Positions 44,298 to 56,155 of a stretch of DNA of 64,000 bases are shown piece after piece. How positions within the stretch are numbered: position 1 is the first letter of the stretch; every line of letters begins with the position of its first letter. Below the pieces are notes generated by a model, which was given only the letters and a program-made list of their open reading frames with translations, did not search any database and was not told the DNA's origin. The translations under genes were made by a program, and so were the position numbers. The stretch comes from Proteiniphilum propionicum (lineage in GTDB: Bacteria > Bacteroidota > Bacteroidia > Bacteroidales > Dysgonomonadaceae), in assembly GCF_022267555.1 (NCBI RefSeq), contig NZ_CP073586.1:3638501-3702500 (forward strand), given 5' to 3'.

Positions 44298-45875
44298 ATG
44301 AATGTAAACGACTATCCCGAAACAGAACATCCTGCACTAGCAGATATCATCGGTGATGACTATTCAGAAAAAAACGGCATGAACGAACAAAATCCTGCAA
44401 GAAACATTGCACATTCAGACGAATTCTCGGAAACCCTTCTTGTTTTCGACCAAGAAAAACAGACGCTTCAAGCGGTTAAAGAGCTTGACAAAAACGGAAA
44501 ACTCAAAACCGTAGATCCGACCCAAGAGAACAATCCCGACTTTATCCGATTGGATAAAAACGGCGACTTCTTATCCAATTTTTACAGCAATTTCGTAGCC
44601 CAACTCAAAGATCCGACACGTTTTAGGGTGTTTAAAATACCTATCCCTAAAATAAGTTTTTTAGCGGAAACCATCAAAAGTATCCTGAAAGACCCTACCC
44701 CCGCCGGCAATGCCATGTTGGAAAAATACGAAGTAAAAAACGAAAATTTAAAACAAAACATCAGTCCGGATAAAATTCAACAAAAAGGTCCGGAAAATAC
44801 TACTCATTCACAAAATAAAGAGACAATGGACACAACAAGCAATGCTTCCGATTATCGCTACAAGGTAGAAGATATCGATTGGGGAACACTCGAAAAAATG
44901 GGTGTCAGCCAAGAAAAACTGCAAAAAATGAATGTAATGGATGACCTGTTGAGAGGTTTTAAGACCAATCAATTGATACCGATTTCTCTTAATCTGGGGA
45001 CGGTCATTACCCGCAGTGAAGCCCGATTATCGTTACAACCCGATGAAGACGGCAACACCGTGGTTGCCATGCACGGCGTTCGCAAAGATGTCAATGTGCA
45101 TCAACCCTTTTTCGGACACGAGTTTACGCCGGAAGACAAGGAGAATCTGCTTAAACACGGCAATATGGGACGTATCGTGATGTTGGAAAACAGAAAAACA
45201 GGCGAACAAATCCCTTCCGTTATCAGCGTGGACAGACTTACCAATGAACTTATCGCTTTGAGTGCTGACAAAATCAAAATTCCCGATGAAATTAAAGGAG
45301 TAAAACTTACCGATGAACAAAAACAGACCTTACAGGAGGGCAAACCGCTCTATTTGGAAGGAATGATTTCTCGAAAAGGAACGGAATTTAACGCTACCGT
45401 ACAGTTCAATGCTGATAAGCGTTACGTGGAATTTATGTTTGATCGTGAACAATTCAAACAAAACCGTCAGGCACAGGAAAACGGCGAAGCGCCACGCTTT
45501 ATTCGCGGAAAAGAACTGAGCGATGAGCAGTACGAAAAATTCAAGTCGGGACAGACCATTTATGTAGATGATTTGGTAGATAAAAAGGGAAAGACCTACA
45601 AAGGTTATCTAACCTTTAACGTTGAAAAAGGAAAAACGGAATTTTCATTCGGTAATCCCAATAAACAGAAAAAAGCCGCCAAACAATCCGCTCAACCCGA
45701 CGAAGCTTCCAAAGTACAAAAAACAGTTAATTCAGACGGGAAAACCAATGAAGCGACAAAAAACATCAAGGAACCCTTAGAAAAAGGACAAACAAAACCG
45801 ACGGAAAAGCAGGTTGAAAAACAAGAAAAGGAAGAAGAAAAACAGCAAAAAAAATCACGGGGAAGAAAAATGTAA
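44298..45875 (+). CDS. DUF4099/DUF3945 protein of Bacteroidetes ICEs
   Basis: The protein has 525 residues. The middle part (DIDWGTLEKMGVSQEKLQKMN, about 196-230) starts a DUF4099-type region; two DUF3945-like repeats follow (IKGVKLTDEQKQTLQEGKPLYLEG and RGKELSDEQYEKFKSGQTIYVDD). The tail is very Lys/Glu/Gln-rich. These proteins always sit near topoisomerase III and BmhA-like genes in CTnDOT-related elements. Their function is not established; the repeats may bind DNA or a partner of TopB. A terminator-like hairpin follows. Confidence 0.82.
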   Translation: MNVNDYPETEHPALADIIGDDYSEKNGMNEQNPARNIAHSDEFSETLLVFDQEKQTLQAVKELDKNGKLKTVDPTQENNPDFIRLDKNGDFLSNFYSNFVAQLKDPTRFRVFKIPIPKISFLAETIKSILKDPTPAGNAMLEKYEVKNENLKQNISPDKIQQKGPENTTHSQNKETMDTTSNASDYRYKVEDIDWGTLEKMGVSQEKLQKMNVMDDLLRGFKTNQLIPISLNLGTVITRSEARLSLQPDEDGNTVVAMHGVRKDVNVHQPFFGHEFTPEDKENLLKHGNMGRIVMLENRKTGEQIPSVISVDRLTNELIALSADKIKIPDEIKGVKLTDEQKQTLQEGKPLYLEGMISRKGTEFNATVQFNADKRYVEFMFDREQFKQNRQAQENGEAPRFIRGKELSDEQYEKFKSGQTIYVDDLVDKKGKTYKGYLTFNVEKGKTEFSFGNPNKQKKAAKQSAQPDEASKVQKTVNSDGKTNEATKNIKEPLEKGQTKPTEKQVEKQEKEEEKQQKKSRGRKM

Positions 45876-45913
45876 AGCCCCTCCAACCTTCCGTCAGTTG
45901 ACGGAGAGGCTTT
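45874..45913 (+). terminator. Hairpin between DUF3945 and topB
   Basis: AAAGCCCCTCC and GGAGAGGCTTT pair with one mismatch around an 18-nt loop, directly after the stop codon. No long T-run follows, so it may attenuate rather than stop transcription. Confidence 0.45.
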
Positions 45914-45954
45914 GGAAGTGCAAAATATCAACACTATAAAATCAAAACATTAAA

Positions 45955-48060
45955 ATGCTAAAAGTTATCATAGCAGAAAAACCGAGCGTGGCGAGAGCCA
46001 TAGCCCACGTGTTGGGTATTTCCGGTCAGCAAGACGGGTACATCGGCGGAAGCACCGTCGATACCGTTGTAACGTGGGCAATCGGTCATTTGGTTACCTT
46101 GGCTATGCCCGAAGATTATGGTTTTTCGGGTTTCAAACGAGAAAACCTGCCCATTTTGCCAGAGCCGTTCCGACTTATTCCCCGCCAAACCAAAAAAGGT
46201 AAAGAAACCGATGCCGATGCGGGGGCTTTAAAACAACTGAACGTTATCAAAAAATTGTTTGACCAATGCAACGAAATCATCGTTGCCACCGATGCCGGAC
46301 GAGAAGGCGAGTTGATATTTAGACTGATTTACAAGTACCTGAACTGCCAAAAGCCTTTTAAGCGTTTGTGGATAAGTTCGCTGACGGACAAAGCCATTAA
46401 AAACGGTTTCGAGAACCTGAAAAACGGCAGTGAGTTTGATTATCTCTATCAAGCCGCTCGTTCACGTTCGCAAGCCGATTGGCTGGTAGGCATCAATGCG
46501 TCGCAAGCATTGAGCATTACAGCCGGAAACGGAGTCTATTCACTCGGAAGGGTGCAGACTCCAACTTTGGCGATGATTTGTAAACGGTATTCGGAACACA
46601 AAAACTTTCAAACGCAAACCTATTTTCAAATACAGGTAGAAGCGGAAGTCGAACGCAAAACGCTCAAAATGCTTTCGGACGACAAGTTTGAAGAGAAGGC
46701 ATCGGGACAGGAGACCGTCGAAATTGTCCGTCGTAATAAGTTGGAAATAACGGAAGTCGATACTCGGACAGTGCGGGAAGAACCACCTTTATTGTACGAT
46801 TTAACCGGACTACAAAAAGATGCCAACAAAAGGCTCAATCTTTCGGCAGACGAGACACTTGCCATTGCACAGTCGCTTTACGAAAAGAAGTTTATCAGCT
46901 ATCCGCGTACCGGAAGCCGTTATATCAGCGAAGATATTTGGGAAGAAATTCCTGCTTTGGTGGAAACGCTTTTGGTTTATACTCCGCTTAAAGAACAGGC
47001 TAAACGGCTTTTGAAAAATAGGCTAAACAAGCTGGGTGTAAACGATTTGAAAGTAACGGACCACCACGCCTTGCTCATAACGGATAATACCGTATCTGGA
47101 CTTTCTACCAAAGAAGAAAGCATTTACAAGTTAATAGCAAGCCGGATACTCGAAACATTTTCCGCACCCTGCGTAAAAGAAGTAACCACGCTGAAAGCTC
47201 GTTCGAGAGAGTTTCAGTTCTCATCTCGCGGTGTGGATGTCATCGAAACAGGATGGCGGGGGGTAAACGGGATGTTCGACAATGAAAATTCGGAAGAACC
47301 GGAAATTTCCTTACCATACGTGGAAAAGGGAGAAAAACACGCGGTGCAATCCGCGCAGCTTTTGGAAAAACAGACTAAGCCGAAACCTTTGCATACCGAA
47401 GCGAGTCTGCTCTCCGCTATGGAACATGCGGGAAAAGAGCTTGAAAACGAAGACGAGCGCAAAGCCATTAGAGAGAGCGGTATCGGAACACCTGCCACCC
47501 GTGCGTCCATTATCGAAACGCTGTTTTCGAGAGATTACATCGAACGGCGGAAAAAATCGCTTGTTCCCACTGCCAAAGGGTTGAAAGTTTATGAAGCGGT
47601 AAAAGAGAAACGCATCGCGGATGTAGCGATGACGGGAATGTGGGAAAACACGCTTTTAAAGATAGAAAACGGCGAAATTCCTTTCGAGACATTCGATAAA
47701 AGTATTGCCATTTATTCCAAACAGATTACCGAAGAGTTGCTGGCAATGGATTTCCCGAAAGATGAAAAAGAACGGACAGTTTGCCCGAAATGCCAAAAAG
47801 CAGCTGTAAAACTGTTTGAAAAAGTTGCCAAATGTAGTGACGAAACTTGCGGTTGGCTCTTGTTCCGGAATATTTGCGGTAAAACGCTTTCGGAAAAAGA
47901 TATAAAAGCTATTCTAACAAATAAAAAATCTTCTTTATTGAAAGGACTAAAAAGCAAGGCGGAAAAAACGTTTGACGCCTATATCGTGCTGAAAGATGAC
48001 GGAAGCACGGAGTTCGAGTTTCCGACAAGACCGTCCCCCACCCCGCGTAAGAGAGGATAA
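45955..48060 (+). CDS. topB: Type IA DNA topoisomerase III
   Basis: The protein has 701 residues. The N-terminal Toprim domain (MLKVIIAEKPSVARAIAHVLG; DAGREGELIFRL near 113-124) and the active-site region FISYPRTGSRYIS (Tyr near 317) are both present, followed by TopoIA repeats (SLLSAMEHAG; ESGIGTPATRASIIETL). The C-terminus has a short zinc-like Cys cluster (CPKCQKAAV; CSDETCGWLLF). It relaxes or decatenates single-stranded regions during transfer or replication. TopB genes of this kind are a constant part of CTnDOT-type elements, where they lie in the excision region. Confidence 0.92.
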   Translation: MLKVIIAEKPSVARAIAHVLGISGQQDGYIGGSTVDTVVTWAIGHLVTLAMPEDYGFSGFKRENLPILPEPFRLIPRQTKKGKETDADAGALKQLNVIKKLFDQCNEIIVATDAGREGELIFRLIYKYLNCQKPFKRLWISSLTDKAIKNGFENLKNGSEFDYLYQAARSRSQADWLVGINASQALSITAGNGVYSLGRVQTPTLAMICKRYSEHKNFQTQTYFQIQVEAEVERKTLKMLSDDKFEEKASGQETVEIVRRNKLEITEVDTRTVREEPPLLYDLTGLQKDANKRLNLSADETLAIAQSLYEKKFISYPRTGSRYISEDIWEEIPALVETLLVYTPLKEQAKRLLKNRLNKLGVNDLKVTDHHALLITDNTVSGLSTKEESIYKLIASRILETFSAPCVKEVTTLKARSREFQFSSRGVDVIETGWRGVNGMFDNENSEEPEISLPYVEKGEKHAVQSAQLLEKQTKPKPLHTEASLLSAMEHAGKELENEDERKAIRESGIGTPATRASIIETLFSRDYIERRKKSLVPTAKGLKVYEAVKEKRIADVAMTGMWENTLLKIENGEIPFETFDKSIAIYSKQITEELLAMDFPKDEKERTVCPKCQKAAVKLFEKVAKCSDETCGWLLFRNICGKTLSEKDIKAILTNKKSSLLKGLKSKAEKTFDAYIVLKDDGSTEFEFPTRPSPTPRKRG

Positions 48061-48106
48061 GGAATGTCTAAAACGTAACCGCATTGTCATTTTCTAAAAA
48101 AATCCT

Positions 48107-48190
48107 TACCTTTGCCACAAGTTCATTGTCATAAACGTGGTTTATACATTGGATTTAGTGGTTGGCATCGGTGGGGACACCGATGCTTTT
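48107..48190 (+). ncRNA. Candidate small RNA or attenuated leader before fic
   Basis: A promoter-like TTG-N20-TACCTTTG ends at 48114. A strong terminator follows only ~50 bp later: GCATCGGTG (48165-48173), loop GGGA, CACCGATGC (48178-48186), then TTTT. The two together define a possible transcript of about 70 nt in the 220-bp gap between topB and fic. Alternatively the hairpin is simply the topB terminator. There is no convincing ORF in it. Confidence 0.4.
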
Positions 48191-48279
48191 CGTGTTTTAT
48201 GGGATTTTTTCCGGCTCATTATCGGATATTTTCGGCTCTTTTTGGCTCATATTTATTTAATTTGTTTTATCTTTGCGAA

Positions 48280-49320
48280 ATGAAAAATCAAGTACATTCA
48301 CTATTCGTTGAAATCAATTGGCAGTTAATCAGTCGAATAAGTCAAATTGATCGTTTTGATGCTCAATGGACAAACATTGAGAAACGAGAAGGACAAAGTC
48401 TAAAACAACTCAAATCTATTGCTACCGTGCGAAGTGTTGGGGCTTCTACTCGTATTGAAGGCGCTAAACTTTCAGATAAAGAGGTTGAAATATTATTGGA
48501 AAATATAGACATTACTAAATTAGAAGATCGAGATTCGCAGGAGGTGGTTGGTTATTTTAACGTGTTGGATTTAATATCAGATGCTTATTCGGATATTGAA
48601 ATAACCGAAAATGGGCTGAAAAATCTACATAATTTGCTGATGAAACATAGTGAGAAAGACGCTTGGCACAAAGGCAATTATAAACAATTCAGCAACGCGG
48701 TTGAAGCAAGACTACCCGACGGAACAAGGCAGTTGATTTTTCAAACCACGCCCGAAGGCTTTCCGACACAGGAAGCTATGCGAAGTTTAGTCAATTGGTA
48801 TAATTCGGATAACGAAACTCATCCGTTGGTAAAAAGCGCCTTGTTTGCTTATGAGTTTGTAAGTATACACCCATTTCAAGATGGTAACGGACGATTAAGC
48901 CGACTAATCTCAACGCTTTTATTGCTTAAAAACGGTTACAAATGGATACAATATGTTAGTCTTGAACACGAAATAGAAAGCCGGAAAACAGAATACTACA
49001 ATGTTTTGAGAAGTTGTCAATCGCAACGCCCGAACGAAGATATATCCGAATGGATCAGTTTCTTTTTCAGTGCATTATTGAATATTCAACAGCAACTAAT
49101 TAGAAAGTTAGACTATCAAGGACTGAAATCGGCATTATCTCCACGTGAAAATTCAATATTGATGTTTATTGAAAATAATCCCGGATGCAAAAGAAGTGAA
49201 ATCGTTCAACGTTTGAATATTCCGGCGCCGACGGTAAAACGAATTTTGGCAGATTTCGTTCAGAAGAAATTAATTCATAAATACGGTCTTGGTGCAGGAA
49301 CAAATTATGCACTAAAATAA
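48280..49320 (+). CDS. Fic-family protein (putative AMP-transferase)
   Basis: The protein has 346 residues from ATG 48280, which follows a TATCTTTG -7 box at 48268-48275 almost directly, so the message may be nearly leaderless. The Fic motif HPFQDGNGRLSR (His near 198) is complete. A class II inhibitory motif STRIEG (near 57) lies N-terminal to it, which normally keeps the enzyme inactive. A C-terminal winged helix (CKRSEIVQRLNIPAPTVKRIL) suggests DNA binding. It would transfer AMP to a target protein. Its location inside the ICE core, between topB and DUF1896, suggests cargo, possibly a stability or defence function. Confidence 0.85.
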   Translation: MKNQVHSLFVEINWQLISRISQIDRFDAQWTNIEKREGQSLKQLKSIATVRSVGASTRIEGAKLSDKEVEILLENIDITKLEDRDSQEVVGYFNVLDLISDAYSDIEITENGLKNLHNLLMKHSEKDAWHKGNYKQFSNAVEARLPDGTRQLIFQTTPEGFPTQEAMRSLVNWYNSDNETHPLVKSALFAYEFVSIHPFQDGNGRLSRLISTLLLLKNGYKWIQYVSLEHEIESRKTEYYNVLRSCQSQRPNEDISEWISFFFSALLNIQQQLIRKLDYQGLKSALSPRENSILMFIENNPGCKRSEIVQRLNIPAPTVKRILADFVQKKLIHKYGLGAGTNYALK

Positions 49321-49353
49321 CCCAAACAACCACCACTAAATCCAACAAACAAA

Positions 49354-49818
49354 ATGACAACAACAAAAACCACCACTACGAAAGACGAGCGTGAAGACCT
49401 GTCCTATTTCACGCTCACATTGCAATCTTTCCTGAACGAAAGTTTTCCCGAGTTGGCAAACGACAAAACGTTTATCGAAGAACGTTCCGAGCTAGCCGCA
49501 CAAACTTACGCCGATGCACTTCTGGCAGGACATACACATCCCGAAGCATCGGAACTTTCCAATGAAGTACTCTATGAAGGACTGCACTTCTCCAAATTCG
49601 ATATGCTGTTCAAGGTTATCTGCAACGAGTTTGACAGCCAAATGCCGGATGACGAACTGCGACCGTTCGCAATGAAAATGTATCCGCTTTGCACGGATGT
49701 TTTCAGCAAATATTCCACGAACGAACCGGAATTTGCCGACAGTGCCGATTACGAGTTGCTTTACACCGAACTCACGGGAACCGTAGCCATCCATATCGAA
49801 GAGAATGGCTTATGGTAA
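49354..49818 (+). CDS. DUF1896 family protein
   Basis: The protein has 154 residues and matches DUF1896 of Bacteroides conjugative elements: [36 protein letters not shown]-like region, then [17 protein letters not shown]. It is acidic, soluble and has no known enzymatic motif. The gene overlaps the start of the giant methylase-helicase by 14 bp, so the two are translationally linked. Function unknown. Confidence 0.8.
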   Translation: MTTTKTTTTKDEREDLSYFTLTLQSFLNESFPELANDKTFIEERSELAAQTYADALLAGHTHPEASELSNEVLYEGLHFSKFDMLFKVICNEFDSQMPDDELRPFAMKMYPLCTDVFSKYSTNEPEFADSADYELLYTELTGTVAIHIEENGLW

Positions 49819-52800
49819 AAAGGCGCATTTAATCGACAATATTGAAGCAATCGCTACCGTTTTCCGGCTTGAAAAAGAAAAACGGAAAGCCACCGCATCC
49901 GAACGTGAAATCCTATCCCGATACAGCGGTTTCGGCGGATTGAAATGTATTCTCAATCCTGCTCGAACGCTTGAAGACGCATCTCGTTGGAGTAAGTCTG
50001 AATTGGACCTGTTTCCGCAGGTTGCCGATTTGCATCGCCTGATACGGGAAAATTCACAGGATGAGCGGACGTACAATCGCTATATGGACAGTTTGAAACA
50101 GTCCGTACTCACGGCATTTTATACCCCGCCCGCGGTAGTGGAAAGCCTTGCTCAAACGTTGCGTAACCACGGAATTACGCCCGCCCGACTGCTCGAACCA
50201 TCGGCAGGAACGGGTATCTTTGTCGATGCCTTCAATCCCGGGAATTCCGTAGAAACCATAGCTTTCGAGAAGGATTTGCTCACGGGAAAAATTTTGCAAC
50301 ACCTGCATCCCGACGCGAATGTACGCATTGAAGGATTTGAGAATATCGAAGCCAAATGGCTTGGCTCGTTCGATTTAGTGGCGAGCAATATCCCGTTCGG
50401 CGATGTATCGGTTTTCGACTTGTCCTATTCACGTGGCAAGTCCATTGCCAAACAGCAAGCCGCCCGAAGCATTCACAACTATTTTTTCCTGAAAGGATTG
50501 GACTGCTTGCAAGAGGGTGGCATTTTGGCTTTTATCACTTCGCAAGGCGTGATGAACAGCGACCGCAATGCCCCAATTCGTGAGTATCTAATGGAGAACA
50601 GCCGATTGATTTCGGCGGTACGGTTGCCGAATAATCTGTTTTCGGATTATGCGGGAACGGATGTCGGCACCGATTTGATTGTGTTGCAAAAACAATCGGG
50701 GAAAGGTGTTTCCAATGATATCGAACGGAGTTTTATTGAAACCACCAATGAGGATATTTCAATAAACAGCTTGTTTACCGATATGTCCAGAAATATCCAT
50801 ACCACGCGCGACCGTTCCACCGACTTGTACGGAAAACCCGCTTGGGTTATGCGACACGAAGGCGGTATAGACGGCATTGCGAGCGATTTGGAGAAAACCC
50901 TGACAAAACAAATACGGCAGTCCCATTTGGATATCTCGCTATTTGAAAATCGACAACGAAAATCGACTTTCTCTTTTTCCTTGCCCAAGTCCGTTAAAGA
51001 CAAAAACCAATCCATTGAGCAAAAAGATGACACGGAAATAGTTGAAAACGCATACGATTTAATTCCCGAACAACTAATCGGAGAACTGCCGAAACCTTAC
51101 GATACTGATGATGGGAAACCCATCGGCGACAAAACAGCGCATCTGCGTTTTTTCTTTCCGATGGGTGCATACACGGCTTACGTATTGGAACACGAGTCAA
51201 AAACAGGCGAACTTTTTACCCTGACTACAATGGACGGCAGGGATTGGGAGCTTGGCTACGCTTCATTGGATGAAATTCGTTCCATCAATATTGGTGGTTT
51301 GAAAGTAGAGCGGGATTTATATTTCGAGCCTACTCAACTGAAAAACATTCGTGAATTAAAAGATTACGTGGGCAATCGCTTTACGCCCGAAATTGTCGAT
51401 ACCGAAATTATAAAAGACAAATCGGTTGAAACAAAACAGGAAAACCGTCAAGCCGAAACATTTCAAATCCCGTCAGAGTACGTCCAAATCAAAAAGAAAC
51501 ATCCCGAAGCCGTAGTACTTTTTAGGGTAAACGAATATTACGAAGCCTATCATGTCGATGCCGAAAAAGTATCGCCTGTCCTTGATTTGCCTCTCATTCA
51601 AAACAGCAAAAATGATAACATGAAAATCCGTTTCAAAAGTCACGAACTGGATGCGATGTTGCCCCAATTGGTACGTTCCGGATTACGAGTTGCCATTGCC
51701 GATATATTGGAGCAGAAAATTGAAAACAAGATTTTTAATAATAACAGTCAAAAGGAACAAGAAAAAGAGCAAGAGCTAAAATTAAAGGAAAACAATAATC
51801 CACCGGAACCACCCGAACAAGAAAACCCTGCGCTTACGTTGTACGATTTGTTCGGTTTTTCTGAGCAGGAACGTTCACAAATAAAACCACAAAAAAAAGG
51901 ACAAAAACAATTTAATAATTGGGCGAAACAAGCGATCGTTATTACGCCAAAACCGATTGTCCCTTCAAACGGAAAATTACCACGTCCGAATCAAGAAATC
52001 ATGAATAACGTTCTTGAAACGGCTTTAAGTGCATCGGGTACATCCGGGTTACAATCGGCACAAGCTGTTTCAACAACAACGGAAATTGAAACATTGACAA
52101 CAGAAAAACTTCCTACTACGGAAGAGATGCTCGACGCATTTTTTGCTGAAATGGACCCGTACAGTTCAAGTAATTATATAGATGAATGGCGGTTGGAAAT
52201 ACAGCATGAAGCAAGGCTTAAAAAGGCAGGACAATTACCTGAAAAGAAGGTGGCTGTTGAGAAGTCAAATAAAACCTTAAATAACAACAACTCGACCACA
52301 GCCGTTCAAACCAATCTTTTTGACACGAAAGAAACTTTATCCTTTGCATCCCGTTTATTCCCTAATGAATGGAAACAGCATTATCGTGAAGGCTGTTTGG
52401 TTGTCGATTTGGGACAAGTAGGTTTTTTGAAAAAGGACGAAAACGACCGAACGTTTTTTCATCCCTTGGAAGTCAATGTCAAACAGCAAAACCGTATCGA
52501 AAGTTATATTTCGGTGCGGGATGCCTACAAGAATTTATACGCTGTTGAAGCCGAAAACAGTTTGGCTCACCCTGTCATGCGAAATGATCTGAATCGCTTT
52601 TACGACGACTTTACTCGAAAATTTGGTTGGTTGAATACAGCCGAAAACTTGAAAGTCATCAAGATGGACACCGCCGGAAGTGATATGCCGTTTTTGGAAC
52701 GCAATATTGGCGGTGTATGGCAGAAAGCCGATATTTTCAGTCGTCCTGTTTCATTTGCCACACAGGAAATCACAAAAGTGGATACCGTGGAAGAAGCTCT

Positions 52801-55800
52801 TTCGGCATCGCTCAACAAGTTCGGAACAGTTGACTTGGATTATATGGCAAATCTGTACGACAGTTCCCGTGAAGAGTTGAAAACCGAACTTCACGGACGT
52901 GTTTTTTTCAATCCGTTGGAAAAAGAGTATCAAATTGCCGACAAGTTTATTGCCGGAAACGTGGTGGTAAAAGCCAAAGCGGTGGAAAGGTATGTAAAGA
53001 ACCACCCCGATGACGCCGAATCAGCTTTTTCCCTAAAAGCCCTGCAGGATGCCTTTCCGCAGCGTATCGAGTTTGAAGAGTTGGATTTCAATCTTGGCGA
53101 GCGGTGGATACCGGCAGAAATTTACGGCCGTTTCGCATCCGACCTGTTCGATACCGATGTAGAGATAAAATATATAGACTCTTTGGATGATTTTTCGGTG
53201 AATTGTTCCCGAAAAAACTATACTATTTGGACAAAATACGCCACCCGTTCCGAAAGCAGGACGTACGACGGCATCGCCCTGCTCAAACATGCCTTGGTAA
53301 ATACTACTCCCGATATAACCAAAAAAGTGATGGAGGACGGCAAGGAAACGAAAGTTCGTGACGGCGAAGCCATTCAAGCTGCCAATGCTAAAATCGACGA
53401 AATACGCGAAGCTTTTTCCGAATGGCTGCAGGCACAAAACAGCGAATTTAAAGAACGTCTGACAACGATGTACAACGAGAAATTCAACTGTTTTGTCCGT
53501 CCCCGATACGACGGTTCGTTACAAACGTTCCCTGGGTTAAACCGCAAAAATGTAAATATCGAAGATTTATACGACAGTCAGAAAGATGCGGTTTGGATGC
53601 TGAAAATGAACGGCGGCGGCATTTGCGATCATGAGGTCGGCGCAGGTAAAACGCTGATAATGTGCTGTGCGGCACAAGAAATGAAACGTTTGGGATTGGC
53701 TAACAAACCGATGATAATCGCCTTGAAAGCCAACGTGCACGAGATTGCCGAAACTTACCGGAAAGCCTACCCCGATGCCAAGATTATGTATCCCGGCAAA
53801 GCCGATTTCACGCCCGAAAAACGGCAGCGGATTTTCGGGGACATCAAAAACAACGATTGGGATTGTGTTATTCTAACGCATGAACAGTTCGGAATGCTTC
53901 CGCAATCTCCCGAAATACAGCAGGAAATTTTACAAAAAGAGTTGGACAGCGTGGAAGAAAACTTGGAAGTGTTGCGTTCGCAAGGCAAAGAGATATCGCG
54001 TGCAATGGAAAAAGGGCTTATTGTAAGGCAAAACAATCTTACCGTGAAGCTGAAAACGTTGGCTCACGATATTGCTAACCGCAAAGACGATGTAAGCGAT
54101 TTCAAAATGATGGGAATAGACCATCTGTTTGTCGATGAGAGCCATCAGTTCAAAAACCTGATGTTTACCACCCGCCACAATCGCGTGGCAGGCTTGGGCA
54201 ACAGTGAAGGCAGTCAGCGGGCAATGAATATGCTTTTTGCCATCCGTACCATTCAAGAACGGACGGGCAAGGATTTGGGAGCAACTTTCCTTTCGGGAAC
54301 AACCATTTCCAATTCGTTAACGGAATTGTATCTTTTATTCAAATATTTACGTCCCAAAGCATTGGAAGAACAAAACATCCATTCGTTTGACGCATGGGCT
54401 GCCATTTATGCCAAGAAAACCACCGATTATGAGTTTTCGGTAACGAATAATATCGTACAGAAAGAGCGTTTTCGTTATTTTATCAAAGTCCCGGAGCTGG
54501 CACAATTTTACAACGAGATTACCGATTATCGTACAGCCAAAGACATCGGGATAGACCGTCCCGAAAAGCAGGAAATCCTGCACCATATTCCGCCTACCCC
54601 ACAGCAGGAAGAGTTTATTCAAAAATTGATGAAGTTTGCCCAAACAGGTGATGCCACTATTTTAGGTCGTCCAAAGTTGTCGGAAAATGAAGAAAAAGCC
54701 AAAATGCTTATCGCTACCGATTACGCCCGCAAGATGAGTCTGGATATGCGCATGATAAGTCCTCACTACGATGATCACGTGGATAACAAAGCGAGCCATT
54801 GCGCTAAAAACATTGCCGATTATTACCAAAAATACAATCCGCAAAAAGGAACACAGTTTGTCTTTTCGGATTTGGGAACGTTCAAGTCCAACAGCGAATG
54901 GAGCGTTTATTCGGAGATCAAGCGCAAATTGGTGGAAAATCACGGCATTCCGGCAAGTGAGATTCGTTTTATTCAAGAAGCCAAGACGGACAAAGTTCGC
55001 AAACAGTTTTTTGCCGATATGAATGCCGGAAAAATAAGGGTGCTGTTCGGTTCCACAAGCATGCTCGGAACGGGCGTAAATGCTCAAAAACGGGCGGTTG
55101 CCGTGCATCATCTCGATACGCCGTGGCGACCGAGCGATTTGCAGCAGCGCGACGGCCGTGCCGTCCGCAAAGGGAACGATATTGCCAAAAATTTTGCCGG
55201 CAATAACGTGGATGTGGTTATTTATGCTGTAGAACGTTCGTTGGACAGCTATAAATTCAACCTGCTACATAATAAACAACTGTTTATCGACCAACTCAAA
55301 ACCAATCGTTTGGGTAAGCGTACCATCGACGAGGGCAGTCTGGATGAGCAGTCGGGCATGAGTTTTTCGGAATATGTGGCCATTCTTTCGGGTAATACCG
55401 ATCTGTTGGATAAGGCACGGCTGGAAAGACAAATTGCCTCATTGGAAAGTGAGCGGCGCAGTTTCAACCAGTCCAGGGCGCAATCGCGAATTAAACTGGA
55501 GGGCATGGTCAATGAAATTGAAGCTTCACGGTATAGGATATCGCTGTTGGAGAAAGATCAAAAGCACCTGTCGGAGCGTATTCAAAAGAACGAGTTCGGC
55601 GAAATATTAAACCCAATCCGCTTAAACGGCTTACCCGAAAACGCGACCGTAAAGCAGATTGGTGAAAAACTCAACCGCTTGTCGGAAAATGCCCGCACGC
55701 ACGGATTTTATGAGGAGATTGGTTCGCTGTACGGTTTCAAACTGCTGGTAAAAACGGAGACAAGTATGAAAGACGGATTTGACTTCAAGGAAAATCGGTT

Positions 55801-56155
55801 CTTTGTCGAAGGAGATGGAGGTATCAAATACACCTATAACAACGGAATAATGGCAACTGACCCGAAGCTGGCATCCATGAACTTTCTGAACGCTTTGCAG
55901 AAAATTCCGACGCTTATCGACAACGAACACAAACGCATTGCCAAAGAAGAAAGCAGTCTGCCGGTATTGCAGGAAGTGGTAAATGGTCTCTGGAAAAAGG
56001 AGGAACAACTGAAAGAACTCAAAAAAAAATTGAACGAAGTGGATAAAAAGATTTTGACGGAAATTACAGCGGAAAAAGAGGGGAAAAAGGAAGAGGTTGA
56101 AAAGAAGGTGAAAACGGAGGGGGAAGATAAAATAGGGTATGGGGTGAAGATGTAG
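49805..56155 (+). CDS. Giant N6-methylase-like/SNF2-helicase protein (BmhA-like)
   Basis: The protein has 2,116 residues. An N-terminal class I methylase-like domain has [10 protein letters not shown] near 130, but the catalytic motif reads ASNIPFGD (Asn195-Ile-Pro-Phe) instead of NPPY/NPPF. A long Glu/Gln-rich linker region follows (about 630-870). The SF2 helicase has [11 protein letters not shown] near 1279, [11 protein letters not shown] near 1443, LGTGVNAQ and motif [14 protein letters not shown] near 1780, then a coiled-coil C-terminus. BmhA-like proteins accompany TopB in CTnDOT-type elements. Roles in transfer DNA processing or anti-restriction are possible but not shown. Confidence 0.88.
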   Translation: MAYGKKAHLIDNIEAIATVFRLEKEKRKATASEREILSRYSGFGGLKCILNPARTLEDASRWSKSELDLFPQVADLHRLIRENSQDERTYNRYMDSLKQSVLTAFYTPPAVVESLAQTLRNHGITPARLLEPSAGTGIFVDAFNPGNSVETIAFEKDLLTGKILQHLHPDANVRIEGFENIEAKWLGSFDLVASNIPFGDVSVFDLSYSRGKSIAKQQAARSIHNYFFLKGLDCLQEGGILAFITSQGVMNSDRNAPIREYLMENSRLISAVRLPNNLFSDYAGTDVGTDLIVLQKQSGKGVSNDIERSFIETTNEDISINSLFTDMSRNIHTTRDRSTDLYGKPAWVMRHEGGIDGIASDLEKTLTKQIRQSHLDISLFENRQRKSTFSFSLPKSVKDKNQSIEQKDDTEIVENAYDLIPEQLIGELPKPYDTDDGKPIGDKTAHLRFFFPMGAYTAYVLEHESKTGELFTLTTMDGRDWELGYASLDEIRSINIGGLKVERDLYFEPTQLKNIRELKDYVGNRFTPEIVDTEIIKDKSVETKQENRQAETFQIPSEYVQIKKKHPEAVVLFRVNEYYEAYHVDAEKVSPVLDLPLIQNSKNDNMKIRFKSHELDAMLPQLVRSGLRVAIADILEQKIENKIFNNNSQKEQEKEQELKLKENNNPPEPPEQENPALTLYDLFGFSEQERSQIKPQKKGQKQFNNWAKQAIVITPKPIVPSNGKLPRPNQEIMNNVLETALSASGTSGLQSAQAVSTTTEIETLTTEKLPTTEEMLDAFFAEMDPYSSSNYIDEWRLEIQHEARLKKAGQLPEKKVAVEKSNKTLNNNNSTTAVQTNLFDTKETLSFASRLFPNEWKQHYREGCLVVDLGQVGFLKKDENDRTFFHPLEVNVKQQNRIESYISVRDAYKNLYAVEAENSLAHPVMRNDLNRFYDDFTRKFGWLNTAENLKVIKMDTAGSDMPFLERNIGGVWQKADIFSRPVSFATQEITKVDTVEEALSASLNKFGTVDLDYMANLYDSSREELKTELHGRVFFNPLEKEYQIADKFIAGNVVVKAKAVERYVKNHPDDAESAFSLKALQDAFPQRIEFEELDFNLGERWIPAEIYGRFASDLFDTDVEIKYIDSLDDFSVNCSRKNYTIWTKYATRSESRTYDGIALLKHALVNTTPDITKKVMEDGKETKVRDGEAIQAANAKIDEIREAFSEWLQAQNSEFKERLTTMYNEKFNCFVRPRYDGSLQTFPGLNRKNVNIEDLYDSQKDAVWMLKMNGGGICDHEVGAGKTLIMCCAAQEMKRLGLANKPMIIALKANVHEIAETYRKAYPDAKIMYPGKADFTPEKRQRIFGDIKNNDWDCVILTHEQFGMLPQSPEIQQEILQKELDSVEENLEVLRSQGKEISRAMEKGLIVRQNNLTVKLKTLAHDIANRKDDVSDFKMMGIDHLFVDESHQFKNLMFTTRHNRVAGLGNSEGSQRAMNMLFAIRTIQERTGKDLGATFLSGTTISNSLTELYLLFKYLRPKALEEQNIHSFDAWAAIYAKKTTDYEFSVTNNIVQKERFRYFIKVPELAQFYNEITDYRTAKDIGIDRPEKQEILHHIPPTPQQEEFIQKLMKFAQTGDATILGRPKLSENEEKAKMLIATDYARKMSLDMRMISPHYDDHVDNKASHCAKNIADYYQKYNPQKGTQFVFSDLGTFKSNSEWSVYSEIKRKLVENHGIPASEIRFIQEAKTDKVRKQFFADMNAGKIRVLFGSTSMLGTGVNAQKRAVAVHHLDTPWRPSDLQQRDGRAVRKGNDIAKNFAGNNVDVVIYAVERSLDSYKFNLLHNKQLFIDQLKTNRLGKRTIDEGSLDEQSGMSFSEYVAILSGNTDLLDKARLERQIASLESERRSFNQSRAQSRIKLEGMVNEIEASRYRISLLEKDQKHLSERIQKNEFGEILNPIRLNGLPENATVKQIGEKLNRLSENARTHGFYEEIGSLYGFKLLVKTETSMKDGFDFKENRFFVEGDGGIKYTYNNGIMATDPKLASMNFLNALQKIPTLIDNEHKRIAKEESSLPVLQEVVNGLWKKEEQLKELKKKLNEVDKKILTEITAEKEGKKEEVEKKVKTEGEDKIGYGVKM

